This document shows positions 32,021 through 40,992 of a stretch of DNA of 51,381 nucleotides, one piece after another. The DNA lies in contig DAHUYO010000017.1 in assembly GCA_027315185.1 (NCBI GenBank), positions 1 to 51,381 of the forward strand, given 5' to 3'. Position numbers and translations under genes: made by a program. Each line of letters starts with the position of its first letter. The first letter of the stretch is position 1. The notes beneath the pieces were generated by a model. That model saw nothing but the letters and a program-made list of their open reading frames with translations. It was not told the origin of the DNA and did no database searches. This stretch comes from Acidobacteriota bacterium. GTDB lineage: Bacteria > Acidobacteriota > Terriglobia > Terriglobales > SCQP01.

Positions 32021-34147
32021 ATGATCCGCCTCGCCATTTTGTGGCACATGCATCAGCCGCTCTACCAAGATGCGGAAAGCGGCGAGTATCGCTTGCCGTG
32101 GACGCGCATGCACGCCTTGAAGGATTACTACGGCATGGCGCGGCTGGTGAGCGAATTTCCCAACCTCAAGGTCACGTTCAACCTCGTGCCTTCCCTCGTT
32201 CGGCAGTTGCAGGAATACGCCAGCGGCCAAGCCGACGACCCTTTCCTGCGCGCGGCGCGGACGCCGGTGGAGCAACTGGATACCGCCGGCCGCGAGTTTT
32301 TGCTGCGCTATTTTTTCCAAGCGCATCCCCACCGCCTGATCGGCCGGTATCCCCGGTACGCCGAGCTGCTGGCCAAGCTGCGGCAGGACAACGGGAACGT
32401 CCAGCGCGCCGCGCGCCATTTCAGCAATGGCGAATTGCAGGACCTCCAGGTACTGAGCCAACTGGCTTGGGTGGATGAATATTGGCTGGAACAAGAGCCG
32501 GCGCGCGGTTGGGTAGCGCGGGGCCGGGATTTCCGTCCCGAGCATCGCGACGCCATCTGCGCCGCACAACAGGAGTGGATCGCCGCGGTCCTGCCCGCAT
32601 ACCGGCAGTTGGCGGCGAGCGGGCAAGCGGAACTCTCCACCTCCGCCTTCCACCATCCCATCCTCCCGTTGCTCTGCGACACCGATATCGCGGCCAGCGC
32701 CCATCCCGGCATCAAGCTGCCCCGGCAGCGATTTCATCATCCCGAAGACGCCCGCGAGCAGCTGCGTCGCGCCCAGAGGCTGCACACCGAAGTCTTCGGC
32801 GCGCCGCCGGCTGGCTTGTGGCCCTCCGAAGGCGCGGTCTCGGCCGACATGGCCGCCATCGCCGCCGATCTCGGTTTCCATTGGATCGCCAGTGACGAGC
32901 AGATTCTCGCCCGCTCCCTGGGCAGCCGCTTCGAGCGCGATTCCGCCGGCCAAGTCTCCAATGCTGTTCAGTTGTATTCGCCCTACCGCCTCGCCGCCGG
33001 CAGCGGCGAAATCGCCATCCTCTTTCGGGACCGCGTCCTCTCCGACCTGATCGGATTCGTCTATTCCCAAACGCCGCCGCAGCAGGCGGCCGAGGATTTT
33101 GTCCACCGCCTCCGCAGCGCCGCCGGCCCAGCGTTGGCCGCGGGCCAGGAACCGGTGGTGGCGGTAATCTTGGACGGCGAAAACGCCTGGGAGTACTACC
33201 CCCGTTCCGGCCGGTCCTTCCTCCGCGCCTTCTACCACCAAATCACCTCCGCCCCGGACATCACCACCTGCACCTTCTCCGAGGCCGTTGCCCGCTCCTC
33301 GCCGCGGCTTTCCCGCCTGGCCCCCGGCTCCTGGATTGACGGCAACTTTGACATTTGGATCGGCGGCGAGGAAGACAACCAAGCCTGGGATCTGCTGACC
33401 GCCGCCCGGCAGGCGATAGGGCCGGCGCCCGAAACCGGCGATCGGGCCGGCGCCTATGACGCGGTGCTCGCCGCCGAGGGCAGCGATTGGAACTGGTGGT
33501 ACGGTCCCGAGCACGAGTCCCAAAACGCCCGCGAGTTCGATTCCTTGTATCGCTCCCTGCTGAGCGCCGTCTACTCCCGTCTGGGGCGGACACCGCCCGC
33601 CAGGCTGATGGCCCCGATACCCGCCGGTTGGCGCGCCCCTGTCGCGTTCACGCCCGCCACCGGACTGATCCATCCCCAACTGGATGGCCGCGTGAGCAGT
33701 TATTTCGAGTGGCTCGGCGCCGCCGAGGTGCATACCGATGAACGCGCCGCCGCCATGCACGGCCGCCGCAACGTCTTGGCCGCGCTCTATGCCGGGTATA
33801 GCGCGGACTTTGCATTCTTCCGTCTCGATTTCGCCGCCGCATTGGGCGAACTGGCCGGCGAGCTCCACATCGAGCTGTTCGCCGCCGGCCAGGAGCGCCG
33901 CATGGAGTGCGAAATCGCCCGTGGTGAACTGCGCGGCCTGACCGCCACGCCGCCGTTTGCTCCCGGCGATGCCGAGGCCGCACTGCTTCGCATCCTGGAG
34001 GTTCGCGTTCGCCTTGCCGCTTTGGGCCTGTCCGCCGCCGATTCAGCGCTCGAGGTCCGCGCGGTCTTTTGCACGGCCGGCCTGCGCGTCGAAAGCCTGC
34101 CCGCCGAAGGCAGCTTGGCGCTTGCCCCGCCGCAAATCGAGTTCTAG
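32021..34147 (+). CDS. Glycoside hydrolase family 57 protein (alpha-amylase/glucanotransferase-like)
   Basis: A 708-residue cytosolic enzyme without signal peptide. The GH57 motifs are visible: HQP at residues 11-13 (LWHMHQPLY), GQAELSTSAFHHPILP, GLWPSEGAVS with candidate nucleophile Glu270, and VILDGENAWEYYP with candidate acid/base Asp385. The C-terminal 250 residues form a beta-rich domain as in the longer GH57 members. The family cleaves or transfers alpha-1,4-glucans. It lies 58 nt after the flippase in the same direction, so it could process an intracellular glucan or be an unrelated glycogen enzyme sharing the transcript. Confidence 0.9.
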   Translation: MIRLAILWHMHQPLYQDAESGEYRLPWTRMHALKDYYGMARLVSEFPNLKVTFNLVPSLVRQLQEYASGQADDPFLRAARTPVEQLDTAGREFLLRYFFQAHPHRLIGRYPRYAELLAKLRQDNGNVQRAARHFSNGELQDLQVLSQLAWVDEYWLEQEPARGWVARGRDFRPEHRDAICAAQQEWIAAVLPAYRQLAASGQAELSTSAFHHPILPLLCDTDIAASAHPGIKLPRQRFHHPEDAREQLRRAQRLHTEVFGAPPAGLWPSEGAVSADMAAIAADLGFHWIASDEQILARSLGSRFERDSAGQVSNAVQLYSPYRLAAGSGEIAILFRDRVLSDLIGFVYSQTPPQQAAEDFVHRLRSAAGPALAAGQEPVVAVILDGENAWEYYPRSGRSFLRAFYHQITSAPDITTCTFSEAVARSSPRLSRLAPGSWIDGNFDIWIGGEEDNQAWDLLTAARQAIGPAPETGDRAGAYDAVLAAEGSDWNWWYGPEHESQNAREFDSLYRSLLSAVYSRLGRTPPARLMAPIPAGWRAPVAFTPATGLIHPQLDGRVSSYFEWLGAAEVHTDERAAAMHGRRNVLAALYAGYSADFAFFRLDFAAALGELAGELHIELFAAGQERRMECEIARGELRGLTATPPFAPGDAEAALLRILEVRVRLAALGLSAADSALEVRAVFCTAGLRVESLPAEGSLALAPPQIEF

Positions 34148-34500
34148 CCCCGGACGCCGTCCCGCGGCGGCCCGGGACTCCGCCCTGGCGACATGGCATC
34201 GCCCGCGTCGCTACTGTGAAATAACCGTGAGTTCGGGTGAGTTGGCGGCAGTGGGATGTGGGCGAAATCGAAGCAGGGCTTGCCGCCGGGAGCGGGCAGA
34301 ACGAAAGGCGGCGCAGCAGCGGCGAAGCGCTCCGTTTTTTGGATTTTTTAGTTTGCTGACGTGTTTGTTTTCAGCAAGACATTCGCGTTTTTCGGTCCAA
34401 AAAGCGGGACTCGGCGAAATGCCTGCCAGGGATTGACTGCAGGGCGCGGGGCGTCCAGGGCATGCGCCCGGCCGAGGCCGGCGCCGGGCCGAGCGAACGC
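34148..34500. other. Convergent intergenic region, locally AT-richer
   Basis: No convincing gene is seen. The part from about 34320 to 34400 is markedly richer in A and T than the rest of the window and contains runs of T and the TGCTGA/TCAGCA dyad. It separates the end of the exopolysaccharide locus from the minus-strand hydrolase, so terminators for both directions are expected here. Confidence 0.45.
34354..34376. terminator. Possible terminator hairpin at the end of the EPS locus
   Basis: TGCTGA and TCAGCA form a 6-bp stem around an 11-nt T-rich loop, with a T-run shortly before it on the plus strand. There is no clean U-tract after the stem, so it is a weak candidate. Confidence 0.25.
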
Positions 34501-35742
34501 TTAGGCGCGCGCCTGCGCCACCACCCGCCGCACCGCCGCAATCACGCATTCCGGCTGGTCCAACTGGACCCAATGGCCGCAGGGCGGCGCCACCACATGC
34601 CAGCCCAGGGGCGATAACCGGGCCGCCCGCTCTTGCTCGGCAATGCGCTGAGGGGACGGCTCACTGGCGCTGATTACGCCCACGGGAATCGCCAGCGGAC
34701 GCTCCCGCGCCTGGACTTCGGCGGCCAGCCCTGGCAGGGCGGCGAGCTGCTGGCGGATGCCGGCGTAAAACTTGGGCTGAATCCATAGCCGCGCCAGCGT
34801 TTGCCGCATGGCCGGCGAAAGTTGGGCCACCGGCGTCAGCAGTCCGCGGTCCGAAGGGCCGAGAATGCCAAAGGTGACGGCGGTGACTACGGCACGGGCG
34901 GCGGTTTCCGGCGCCGGCCGGGCCGCGCGCCGCGGTTCTGCACCCGCTACTGCCCCGCGGGCTGCCGCTGCTCCCCGTACGTCCGCGCCATCGGCGCTCG
35001 TCGTCAGCTCCGGCGCACCGGCGCCCGGACCAGAAGCGCCTCCCGCGCGGCGCGCTAGCGCCAATTCCATCACCAGCCGCGCCACGCCGAGCCGCGCCGC
35101 CCAGACTCCGCGCCCCGCCAAATGCCGCCCGACCTTCAGGCGCAAGCGATCCTGCGCGCTGATCTCCGTCCATTGTTCCGGCGCGGCGGCATCCACCAAC
35201 ACCAGGCCCGCCACCTCCCGCGGATACAGCGCGGTATATAAACGCGCCAGCAGCCCGCCATAGGAATGGCCCACCAGGATGATGGGTCGCGGCACCCCGG
35301 CCACCGCCAACAGCGCTCGCAGATCCTCGACCATCTCGCGCCCGGTGCGCGGCCCGCCCGCGCCGCGCGGCGGAGCGTCACTCCACCCCATCCCGGCGCG
35401 GTCATAGGTGAACACCGGCGCGTCCGCGGCCACGCCGGGCAGCACCTGCTCCCAGCCAATGGAGCTGGCCGCCAGCGCCGCCTCGAATACCACCGTGGGC
35501 GCCGCCGCCCCGCTCCGCGCCCTGCCTCCCGGCGCGGGATCGGCCGACGACCGCACCGTGAGTTCGGATACGCGCGGTCCATCCCTGCCGATGGCATGCA
35601 GGCGCCGGCCATCCGGAAGCGTGAACAGTTCCCCCGGCGGAGGAAAGCGCCGCCGGTCGCGGCGCCCTTCCACCGCCTGCCAGGCCGCGCCCGCCGCCGC
35701 CAGGCCGCCCACCGCCGCAGGAATCGCCAGCCACTTGTTCAT
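34501..35742 (-). CDS. Alpha/beta hydrolase with N-terminal membrane anchor
   Basis: A 413-residue serine hydrolase. The N-terminus (MNKWLAIPAAVGGLAAAGAA) is a signal or anchor. The nucleophile elbow GHSYGG has Ser160; the oxyanion region is near VFEAALAASSIGWEQVLPGV, YDRAGMGWSD follows the family pattern, and a late GHWVQLDQPE supplies the catalytic His. An Ala/Gly-rich insertion (about 235-290) marks the cap region. Substrate unknown; the motif set resembles proline-iminopeptidase/haloperoxidase-like hydrolases. It follows the carboxyltransferase gene by 65 nt on the same strand. Confidence 0.88.
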   Translation of the reverse strand: MNKWLAIPAAVGGLAAAGAAWQAVEGRRDRRRFPPPGELFTLPDGRRLHAIGRDGPRVSELTVRSSADPAPGGRARSGAAAPTVVFEAALAASSIGWEQVLPGVAADAPVFTYDRAGMGWSDAPPRGAGGPRTGREMVEDLRALLAVAGVPRPIILVGHSYGGLLARLYTALYPREVAGLVLVDAAAPEQWTEISAQDRLRLKVGRHLAGRGVWAARLGVARLVMELALARRAGGASGPGAGAPELTTSADGADVRGAAAARGAVAGAEPRRAARPAPETAARAVVTAVTFGILGPSDRGLLTPVAQLSPAMRQTLARLWIQPKFYAGIRQQLAALPGLAAEVQARERPLAIPVGVISASEPSPQRIAEQERAARLSPLGWHVVAPPCGHWVQLDQPECVIAAVRRVVAQARA

Positions 35743-35807
35743 CGCGCTTGCTTTCTTGCGCCTGCCTTTTCGCGCCCGCTTTTTTTCCTGCGTTCCCGCC
35801 GCGCCGC

Positions 35808-37496
35808 TTAGGTCTGGAGCACGCCGGTGCGGAACGGCGGAATCTCCGGGTTCAACGCCGCCGCCTCCAGCGCGGCGATCAGCCGGTCCCGGGTCTCGAT
35901 GGGGTCCAGGACCTCATCCACCCACAGCCGCGCAGCGCCATAGCGAATCTCGGTCTGCTCCTCGTACGACGCCTGGATCGCCGCCAGCAGTTCTTCCCGC
36001 TCCGCCGCCGCCAGCTTGCGCCCCTCTTTTTCCAGCTGCCGGACCTTGATCTCCAGCAGCGTCTGCGCCGCCTGCTCGCCGCCCATCACCGCGTAGCGCG
36101 CCGTGGGCCAGGCGAAGATGAACCGCGGATCATAGGCCTTGCCGCACATCGCGTAGTTGCCCGCGCCGAAACTGCCGCCGAGGATCACGCTGATCTTCGG
36201 CACGACGCTGTTGGCGACCACGTTCACCATTTTCGCTCCGGCGCGAATGATGCCCGCCGCCTCCGCCTCCTTGCCCACCATGAAGCCGTTCACGTCATGG
36301 AAGAACAGCAGTGGAATATGGTTTTGGTTGCAGTCCATGATGAACCGCGCCGCCTTGTCCGCGCTCTCCGGATAGATCACCCCGCCGAACTCGATGCGCT
36401 TGTCCGGGCGGCGGATGGGCAGCTTCTGGTTGGCGACCACGCCCACGGCGAAGCCGCCGAGGCGTCCATACCCGCAGACCAGCGTCTGCCCGAACTCGGC
36501 GCGGTATTCGTCCAACAGGCTGCCGTCCAGCACCGCGGCGAGAATGTGGCGGACGTCATAGGGCTGGTGGGGATCGGCGGAATAGAGCCCATACAGATCC
36601 TCCGGCGCCGTAGCCGGCTCCTCGGCGGCGATGCGGTCGAAGGGCGACGCCGGCGGCGGCGCGAACCGCCCCACGAGGCCGCGGATGCGCGCCATCGCGG
36701 CGCGGTCGTCGGCCTCGCGGTAATCCACCGTGCCGCTGACCTGGGCGTGCATCTTCGCCCCGCCCAATTCCTCGCTGCTGACCCGCTGGCCGATCGCCGC
36801 CTGCACCAGCGCCGGTCCGGCCAAGTACAACCCGCTGCCCTCGGTCATGATCACCGTGTCGCACATCACCGGCAGATAGGCCCCGCCGGCGACGCAACTG
36901 CCCAGGATGGCGGTGATCTGCGGAATGCCCCGCGCCGAGAGCACGGCGTTGTTGCGAAAAACGCGGCCGAAATCATCGGTGTCGGGAAAGACGTCTTCTT
37001 GCAGCGGCAGGAAGATCCCCGCCGAATCCACCAGATAAATGACCGGCAGCCGGTTGGCCAAGGCGATGTTCTGCGCCCGGATGACCTTCTTCGCCGTCAT
37101 CGGGAAAAACGCTCCGGCCTTCACCGTGGCGTCGTTCACGATCAGCATGGCCAGCCGCCCGGCCACCCGTCCCAGCCCGCAGATCACCCCCGCCGCCGGC
37201 GCGCCGCCCCATTCCCCGTACATCCCAAAGGCGGCGAATTGCCCCAGTTCTTGAAATGGAGTCTCCGCATCGCAGAGAAGGGCGATGCGTTCCCGCGCCG
37301 TCAGCCGGCCTTTGTCATGCTGCCGCCGGATCGCCCCCGCGCCGCCGCCTTGGGCGATCTCCGCGCGGTCCTTCTGGATGCGCTCCACCAGCGCCGCCAT
37401 CGCCGCCTGGTTGGCGCGATACCGCGCCGCTTGGCGGTCTATCGTCGGCGCAATCAAACCTCCGGCTTCCGGCACACCACAGTGTACCGCCCGCAT
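35808..37496 (-). CDS. Acyl-CoA carboxylase, carboxyltransferase (beta) subunit
   Basis: A 562-residue biotin-dependent carboxyltransferase of the propionyl/methylcrotonyl/geranyl-CoA carboxylase beta type. It has two crotonase-like halves: the first with KGRLTARERIALLCD and AGVICGLGRVAGRLAMLIVNDATVKAG, and AILGSCVAGGAYLPVM forming an oxyanion hole; the second with NGFMVGKEAEAAGIIRAGAKMV, VILGGSFGAGNYAMCG and YAVMGGEQAAQTL. No biotin carboxylase/carrier (alpha) gene is next to it, so the partner lies elsewhere. The length and second-half motifs fit methylcrotonyl-CoA carboxylase best, but the substrate is not certain. The start at 37496 is close to the divergent GGDEF gene. Confidence 0.92.
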   Translation of the reverse strand: MRAVHCGVPEAGGLIAPTIDRQAARYRANQAAMAALVERIQKDRAEIAQGGGAGAIRRQHDKGRLTARERIALLCDAETPFQELGQFAAFGMYGEWGGAPAAGVICGLGRVAGRLAMLIVNDATVKAGAFFPMTAKKVIRAQNIALANRLPVIYLVDSAGIFLPLQEDVFPDTDDFGRVFRNNAVLSARGIPQITAILGSCVAGGAYLPVMCDTVIMTEGSGLYLAGPALVQAAIGQRVSSEELGGAKMHAQVSGTVDYREADDRAAMARIRGLVGRFAPPPASPFDRIAAEEPATAPEDLYGLYSADPHQPYDVRHILAAVLDGSLLDEYRAEFGQTLVCGYGRLGGFAVGVVANQKLPIRRPDKRIEFGGVIYPESADKAARFIMDCNQNHIPLLFFHDVNGFMVGKEAEAAGIIRAGAKMVNVVANSVVPKISVILGGSFGAGNYAMCGKAYDPRFIFAWPTARYAVMGGEQAAQTLLEIKVRQLEKEGRKLAAAEREELLAAIQASYEEQTEIRYGAARLWVDEVLDPIETRDRLIAALEAAALNPEIPPFRTGVLQT

Positions 37497-37562
37497 TGAT
37501 TGCGGGCCGCGCAGGAGGCGTGGCAAACTTGGCCCGGCGCCCGTCCCGCCCGCGGAGGCACT

Positions 37563-38477
37563 GTGTACGACGAGCAACTGGCAGAGGAGATATTGGCGAA
37601 GTTGGCTGCGGCGCACCCCGGGAAGGAAAGGTTCGCGGACCTCAGGGCGTCCTTGCCCAGCTACGGGGCGGCCGCCGACGCGGCCTTCCTGACCGCTATC
37701 GAAGCCCTCGAGGCGGACGGGAGGGTGACGTGCGTAGGCCGGCGCGACGGACTCAGTGGACGCCTAGAGGTCGCCGAGAACATCGCACTCTCCGCGACGG
37801 AGAGGAGCGCGCGCCGACCGCCCCGGCCGACCGACCCGTATCCGGACTCCGCCGAGGAAGTCCTCAAAGACATCCGCTACTGGGCTTCGCGTCAGGGTGA
37901 GGGGCAGCCCGGTTCCCAATGGGAGGAGCAGGTTCGGAATCGGCTCGATCAACTGCGGTTTCTTGCTCAGCATGGTGCTACCGCTCGGGCACCAGGCGGC
38001 TCCGAGGAAAGCCGCGACGCGGTGACGGGCATTCGCGGCCGCGCCCAATTTGATCGAGACCTGCCGCGCACCATTGCGGAGAGCCAGAGGGGTCCGGTGC
38101 CGCTCTGCCTCGCCATGGCGGATCTCGACCACTTCAAGGGCGTCAACGACGGCGGGGGGCACCAGGCGATCGCCGCGGCCTGCGCCGAAAAAGAGATGGG
38201 TTACCGCTACAGCGGCGACGAGTTCACTATCCTCCTCCCGAATTTTGAGCAGGCGGAGGCAGGGCCCGTCGCGGAGCGGGCGCGGCGTGCGCTGGAACGG
38301 GCCTGCGGCGGGGCTATAACCGCGAGCGTCGGGGTTGCGTCGCACCGACCGACGGAAGGTGCGGAGTCCCTGCTCAAGGCGGCGGACGACGCGATGTACG
38401 CCGCGAAGAGGGCTGGTGGAAACAGAGTCGAATTTGCCCAACGAACGGAGGGAGGCGCCGAGCCCGGGCCCGGGTAG
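37563..38477 (+). CDS. Compact GGDEF-domain protein with N-terminal wHTH-like region
   Basis: A 304-residue protein starting at GTG 37563 with GGAGG 5-9 nt upstream. Residues 1-85 look like a winged helix (LAEEILAKLAAAHPGKERF, FLTAIEALEADGRVTCVGRR). The C-terminal half is a GGDEF domain: DLDHFKGVNDGGGH, YRYSGDEFTILLPNF, SVGVASHRP and AMYAAKRAGGNRVEF. The active-site loop is SGDEF, which can be active. About 14 residues normally found between the GH motif and the signature loop are missing, including the usual GD-x-x-L segment. Arg codon AGG recurs here, unlike in neighbouring genes, suggesting recent transfer. Cyclase activity is uncertain. It ends 11 nt from rho on the opposite strand. Confidence 0.8.
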   Translation: MYDEQLAEEILAKLAAAHPGKERFADLRASLPSYGAAADAAFLTAIEALEADGRVTCVGRRDGLSGRLEVAENIALSATERSARRPPRPTDPYPDSAEEVLKDIRYWASRQGEGQPGSQWEEQVRNRLDQLRFLAQHGATARAPGGSEESRDAVTGIRGRAQFDRDLPRTIAESQRGPVPLCLAMADLDHFKGVNDGGGHQAIAAACAEKEMGYRYSGDEFTILLPNFEQAEAGPVAERARRALERACGGAITASVGVASHRPTEGAESLLKAADDAMYAAKRAGGNRVEFAQRTEGGAEPGPG

Positions 38478-38488
38478 ACTGCCCCGCG

Positions 38489-39739
38489 CTACATGGTGTT
38501 CATGGCGGCGAGGAAGTCGGCGTTGGCCTTGGTCTTGAGCAGCTTGTCGCGCAGCAGTTCCATGGACTCGGTGACGGACAAGGGGGTGAGCACCTTGCGC
38601 AGCACCCAAATGCGGTTCAGGTCGTCCTTGGGAATCAGCAGCTCTTCCTTGCGGGTGCCGGAGCGCTGGATGTCAATGGCGGGAAACACGCGCTTGTCCA
38701 CCAATTTCCGGTCGAGGATGATCTCCATGTTGCCGGTGCCCTTGAACTCCTCGAAGATGACCTCGTCCATGCGGCTGCCGGTGTCAATCAGGGCGGTGGC
38801 GATGATGGTCAGCGAACCGCCTTCCTCGATGTTGCGAGCGGCGCCGAAAAAGCGCTTCGGCCGCTGTAGGGCGTTGGAATCCACGCCGCCGCTGAGCACC
38901 TTGCCGGAGGGCGGCACCACGGTGTTGTAGGCGCGGCCCAGGCGCGTGATCGAATCCAAAAGGATCACCACGTCGCGCTTGTGCTCGACCAGCCGTTTCG
39001 CCTTTTCGATGACCATTTCGGCCACCTGCACGTGGCGCGAGGGCGGCTCGTCGAAGGTGGAGCTGATGACCTCCCCCTTCACCGTCCGCTGCATGTCGGT
39101 CACTTCTTCCGGCCGCTCGTCAATCAGCAGCACCATCAGCACCACTTCGGGATGATTGGTGGTGATGGAGTTGGCGATGGACTGCAAGAGCATGGTCTTG
39201 CCGGTTCGCGGCGGGGCCACGATCAAACCTCGCTGCCCCTTGCCGATCGGCGTCAGCAGGTCCATGATCCGCCCGCAGATATTCTCCCGCACCGTTTCCA
39301 ACTTGACGCGCTCGTTGGGATAGAGCGGCGTCAGGTTGTCGAAAAGAATTTTGTTGCGGGCTTCCTCCGGCGAGGCGAAGTTGATCGCCTCCACCTTGAC
39401 CAGGGCAAAGTACTTCTCTCCCTCGTGCGGCGGCCGCACCTGCCCGGAGAGCGTGTCGCCGGTGCGCAGGTCGAAACGGCGGATCTGCGACGGGGAGACG
39501 TAGATGTCGTCCGGGCCGGGCAGATAGTTGTAGTCCGGCGATCGCAGGAAGCCGTAGCCGTCGGGCAGAATCTCCAGCACGCCTTCGGCGAAGATATGCC
39601 CCTCTTTTTCGCTCTGCGCCTGCAGAATCTTGAAGATCAAGTCCTGCTTGCGCATCCCGCTCGCGCCGGGCAACTCCAGCGTGCGGGCGATCCGAGCCAA
39701 TTCGGTGATGTTTTTTTCCTTCAGTTCCGCGATGGTCAT
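38489..39739 (-). CDS. rho: Transcription termination factor Rho
   Basis: A 416-residue hexameric RNA helicase. The N-terminal Rho domain ([20 protein letters not shown]) and the cold-shock-like RNA-binding region with [20 protein letters not shown] are present. The ATPase core has [16 protein letters not shown] (Walker A with P-loop), [29 protein letters not shown] (Walker B), the Q-loop region [20 protein letters not shown] and the R-loop [18 protein letters not shown]. Full length, no insertion. The ATG at 39739 is preferred to an in-frame upstream start at 39757. The gene is convergent with the GGDEF gene. Confidence 0.97.
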   Translation of the reverse strand: MTIAELKEKNITELARIARTLELPGASGMRKQDLIFKILQAQSEKEGHIFAEGVLEILPDGYGFLRSPDYNYLPGPDDIYVSPSQIRRFDLRTGDTLSGQVRPPHEGEKYFALVKVEAINFASPEEARNKILFDNLTPLYPNERVKLETVRENICGRIMDLLTPIGKGQRGLIVAPPRTGKTMLLQSIANSITTNHPEVVLMVLLIDERPEEVTDMQRTVKGEVISSTFDEPPSRHVQVAEMVIEKAKRLVEHKRDVVILLDSITRLGRAYNTVVPPSGKVLSGGVDSNALQRPKRFFGAARNIEEGGSLTIIATALIDTGSRMDEVIFEEFKGTGNMEIILDRKLVDKRVFPAIDIQRSGTRKEELLIPKDDLNRIWVLRKVLTPLSVTESMELLRDKLLKTKANADFLAAMNTM

Positions 39740-39880
39740 GCGAGTGGAAACACGCACCGCGACGGCCGATTCTGAGAATCGCCCCGCCGCCTTTTCAGGT
39801 AGGTTTGCGCTGCCCCGCGGCCTTTACTTCCTTCCGCCGCCCCGCCACCATGGGCGGGGCGCCGCTGGCGGGCGCAACGT

Positions 39881-39908
39881 AAAATACGGGCGGTGAGAGG
39901 GAATTGAA
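39881..39908 (-). promoter_or_regulatory. Possible promoter upstream of rho
   Basis: Read on the minus strand, TTCAAT - 16 nt - TATTTT lies about 140 bp before the rho start codon. The -10-like element is reasonable; the -35-like element is poor. The 263-bp gap between rho and the small membrane gene contains no gene I can support. Confidence 0.27.
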
Positions 39909-40002
39909 CCCGATGCGGTCCATCCGCAGAAGTTCAATAGAAGAACTGATCGTATCACGGCCCGCGCCATTTGGCAAGGGTGTCGCCCCGCCGGCAGGCT
40001 GC

Positions 40003-40194
40003 TCACGTTGATCTCTTCTGACGGCCCAGGCCGCTTCTCTTCCAGAGATACGTGAGCCCGGCCGCCAGAAGAATCACACCGACGACGAACTGGCCTATGC
40101 TGTCGGCGAAAAACCCGTTGTACGGAACCGCCAGCAGCACGAGGAAGCCCGCTATCGTTGCGGAGATCGATAGGAATACCTTGATCGCGTCCAT
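40003..40194 (-). CDS. Small two-helix membrane protein, 63 aa
   Basis: A 63-residue protein with two hydrophobic segments: about 4-25 (IKVFLSISATIAGFLVLLAV) and 32-50 (IGQFVVGVILLAAGLTYLW), with a basic C-terminus KRSGLGRQKRST that would stay in the cytoplasm. A GAGG about 10 nt before the ATG supports the start. It begins 2 nt after the stop of the upstream small zinc-finger gene, so the two form a mini-operon between the receiver gene and rho. No family recognised. Confidence 0.65.
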   Translation of the reverse strand: MDAIKVFLSISATIAGFLVLLAVPYNGFFADSIGQFVVGVILLAAGLTYLWKRSGLGRQKRST

Positions 40195-40196
40195 CG

Positions 40197-40406
40197 CTAC
40201 GGCCTCACGGTTCGTTCGTTTCTTCGCCTCCGGTGGCGCTCATTGTTGCATTTGCGGCACTCGCAATGCAGCCCGCCTTCCGTTCCCTGGTGGCTAATCC
40301 CGCCCGGAGAAAACTCCGTATCCGGCTTCCAGGCCCCGCAGGTCGAGCACCGCTTTTGCCTGATCCCGTCCTGGATGCGCAGTTTTGATTCCCGTCCCTC
40401 GGCCAC
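40197..40406 (-). CDS. Small zinc-finger-like protein, 69 aa
   Basis: A 69-residue basic protein starting at GTG with AGGAGG upstream (complement of about 40412-40417). It contains KRCSTCGAWKPDTEFSP and, about 20 residues on, HCECRKCNNERHRRRRNE; the C-x2-C ... C-x-C-x2-C arrangement is that of the small zinc-binding modules found in HNH-nuclease-like and phage-type proteins. The HNH catalytic His residues are not clear. It is co-transcribed with the 63-residue membrane protein. Confidence 0.65.
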   Translation of the reverse strand: MAEGRESKLRIQDGIRQKRCSTCGAWKPDTEFSPGGISHQGTEGGLHCECRKCNNERHRRRRNERTVRP

Positions 40407-40494
40407 GCTCCGCCTCCTGTCCTGCCGCTGCGTGGCGGCCTGCCGCCCCCCGGACCGCGCCGCGCGGCCGCCTGGCCAGGTCCTGGCCGCGGCG

Positions 40495-40908
40495 CTATTG
40501 GCTCAGCGCCAGTCCACGCTGGATCATGGCATCCAGTTGGGCGTAATCCGGCGGCTTGGGCAGCGAGCAAAACGCCCCCGCGTCCCGTCCCAGCGCCAGC
40601 ACCGACGTGTCGTTCACCGCCGTCAGCAGAATGGCCGGCAGGCGGCAGCCCAAAGCCCGGCTTTTCAACAAAAATTCGATGCCGTTCATGCCCGGCATGG
40701 CGATATCGGTGACGATCACGTCCGGGGTTTGGCTTTGCAGCAATTGCAGCGCCTCGGCGCCGCTGGCCGCTTCCACGCAGACGTAGTTGCGGCGCTCCAG
40801 ATGCTCGCGGATGGACTCGCGCACCAGCGCGTCGTCTTCGACCAGCAAGACGCAGGTCGGCGGGCCGTTCCCGCTCGGGTTGCCGTTGCTGCTGCCCGCA
40901 GCGCTCAT
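40495..40908 (-). CDS. Stand-alone receiver (CheY-like) response regulator
   Basis: A 137-residue single receiver domain. The N-terminal 20 residues are Ser/Gly/Asn-rich and flexible. The receiver has VLLVEDDALVRESI, phospho-acceptor Asp in VIVTDIAMPGMNGIEFL, the Thr of LLTAVNDTS and Lys in SLPKPPDY. No output domain is present, so it acts by protein contact or as a phosphate relay. It follows the ATP-grasp gene on the same strand after 84 nt and may be part of that unit. GAGGGT immediately precedes the ATG. Confidence 0.88.
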   Translation of the reverse strand: MSAAGSSNGNPSGNGPPTCVLLVEDDALVRESIREHLERRNYVCVEAASGAEALQLLQSQTPDVIVTDIAMPGMNGIEFLLKSRALGCRLPAILLTAVNDTSVLALGRDAGAFCSLPKPPDYAQLDAMIQRGLALSQ

Positions 40909-40992
40909 ACCCTCACTACCACCCAATGCGCCTCAGCTTAAGCGCCTCCGCGCCATCGGGCAATTAGCAAACTAGTAAACAGCGGGCGGCGG

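Noticed and set aside
31424-33868. Long minus-strand frame (about 814 codons) across the flippase and GH57 genes
   Set aside because: It is antisense to two clear genes; the translation is Gly/Ala/Arg-rich without motifs, a typical high-GC shadow frame.
35748-37499. Plus-strand frame of about 583 codons opposite the carboxyltransferase
   Set aside because: Shadow of the carboxyltransferase gene; Arg/His-rich composition and no recognisable domain.
39895-39915. tRNA T-arm-like sequence on the minus strand (GGGTTCAATTCCC)
   Set aside because: The T-loop pattern fits, but the stem has only three pairs and no acceptor, anticodon or D-arm can be built around it; there is no CCA at the expected place.
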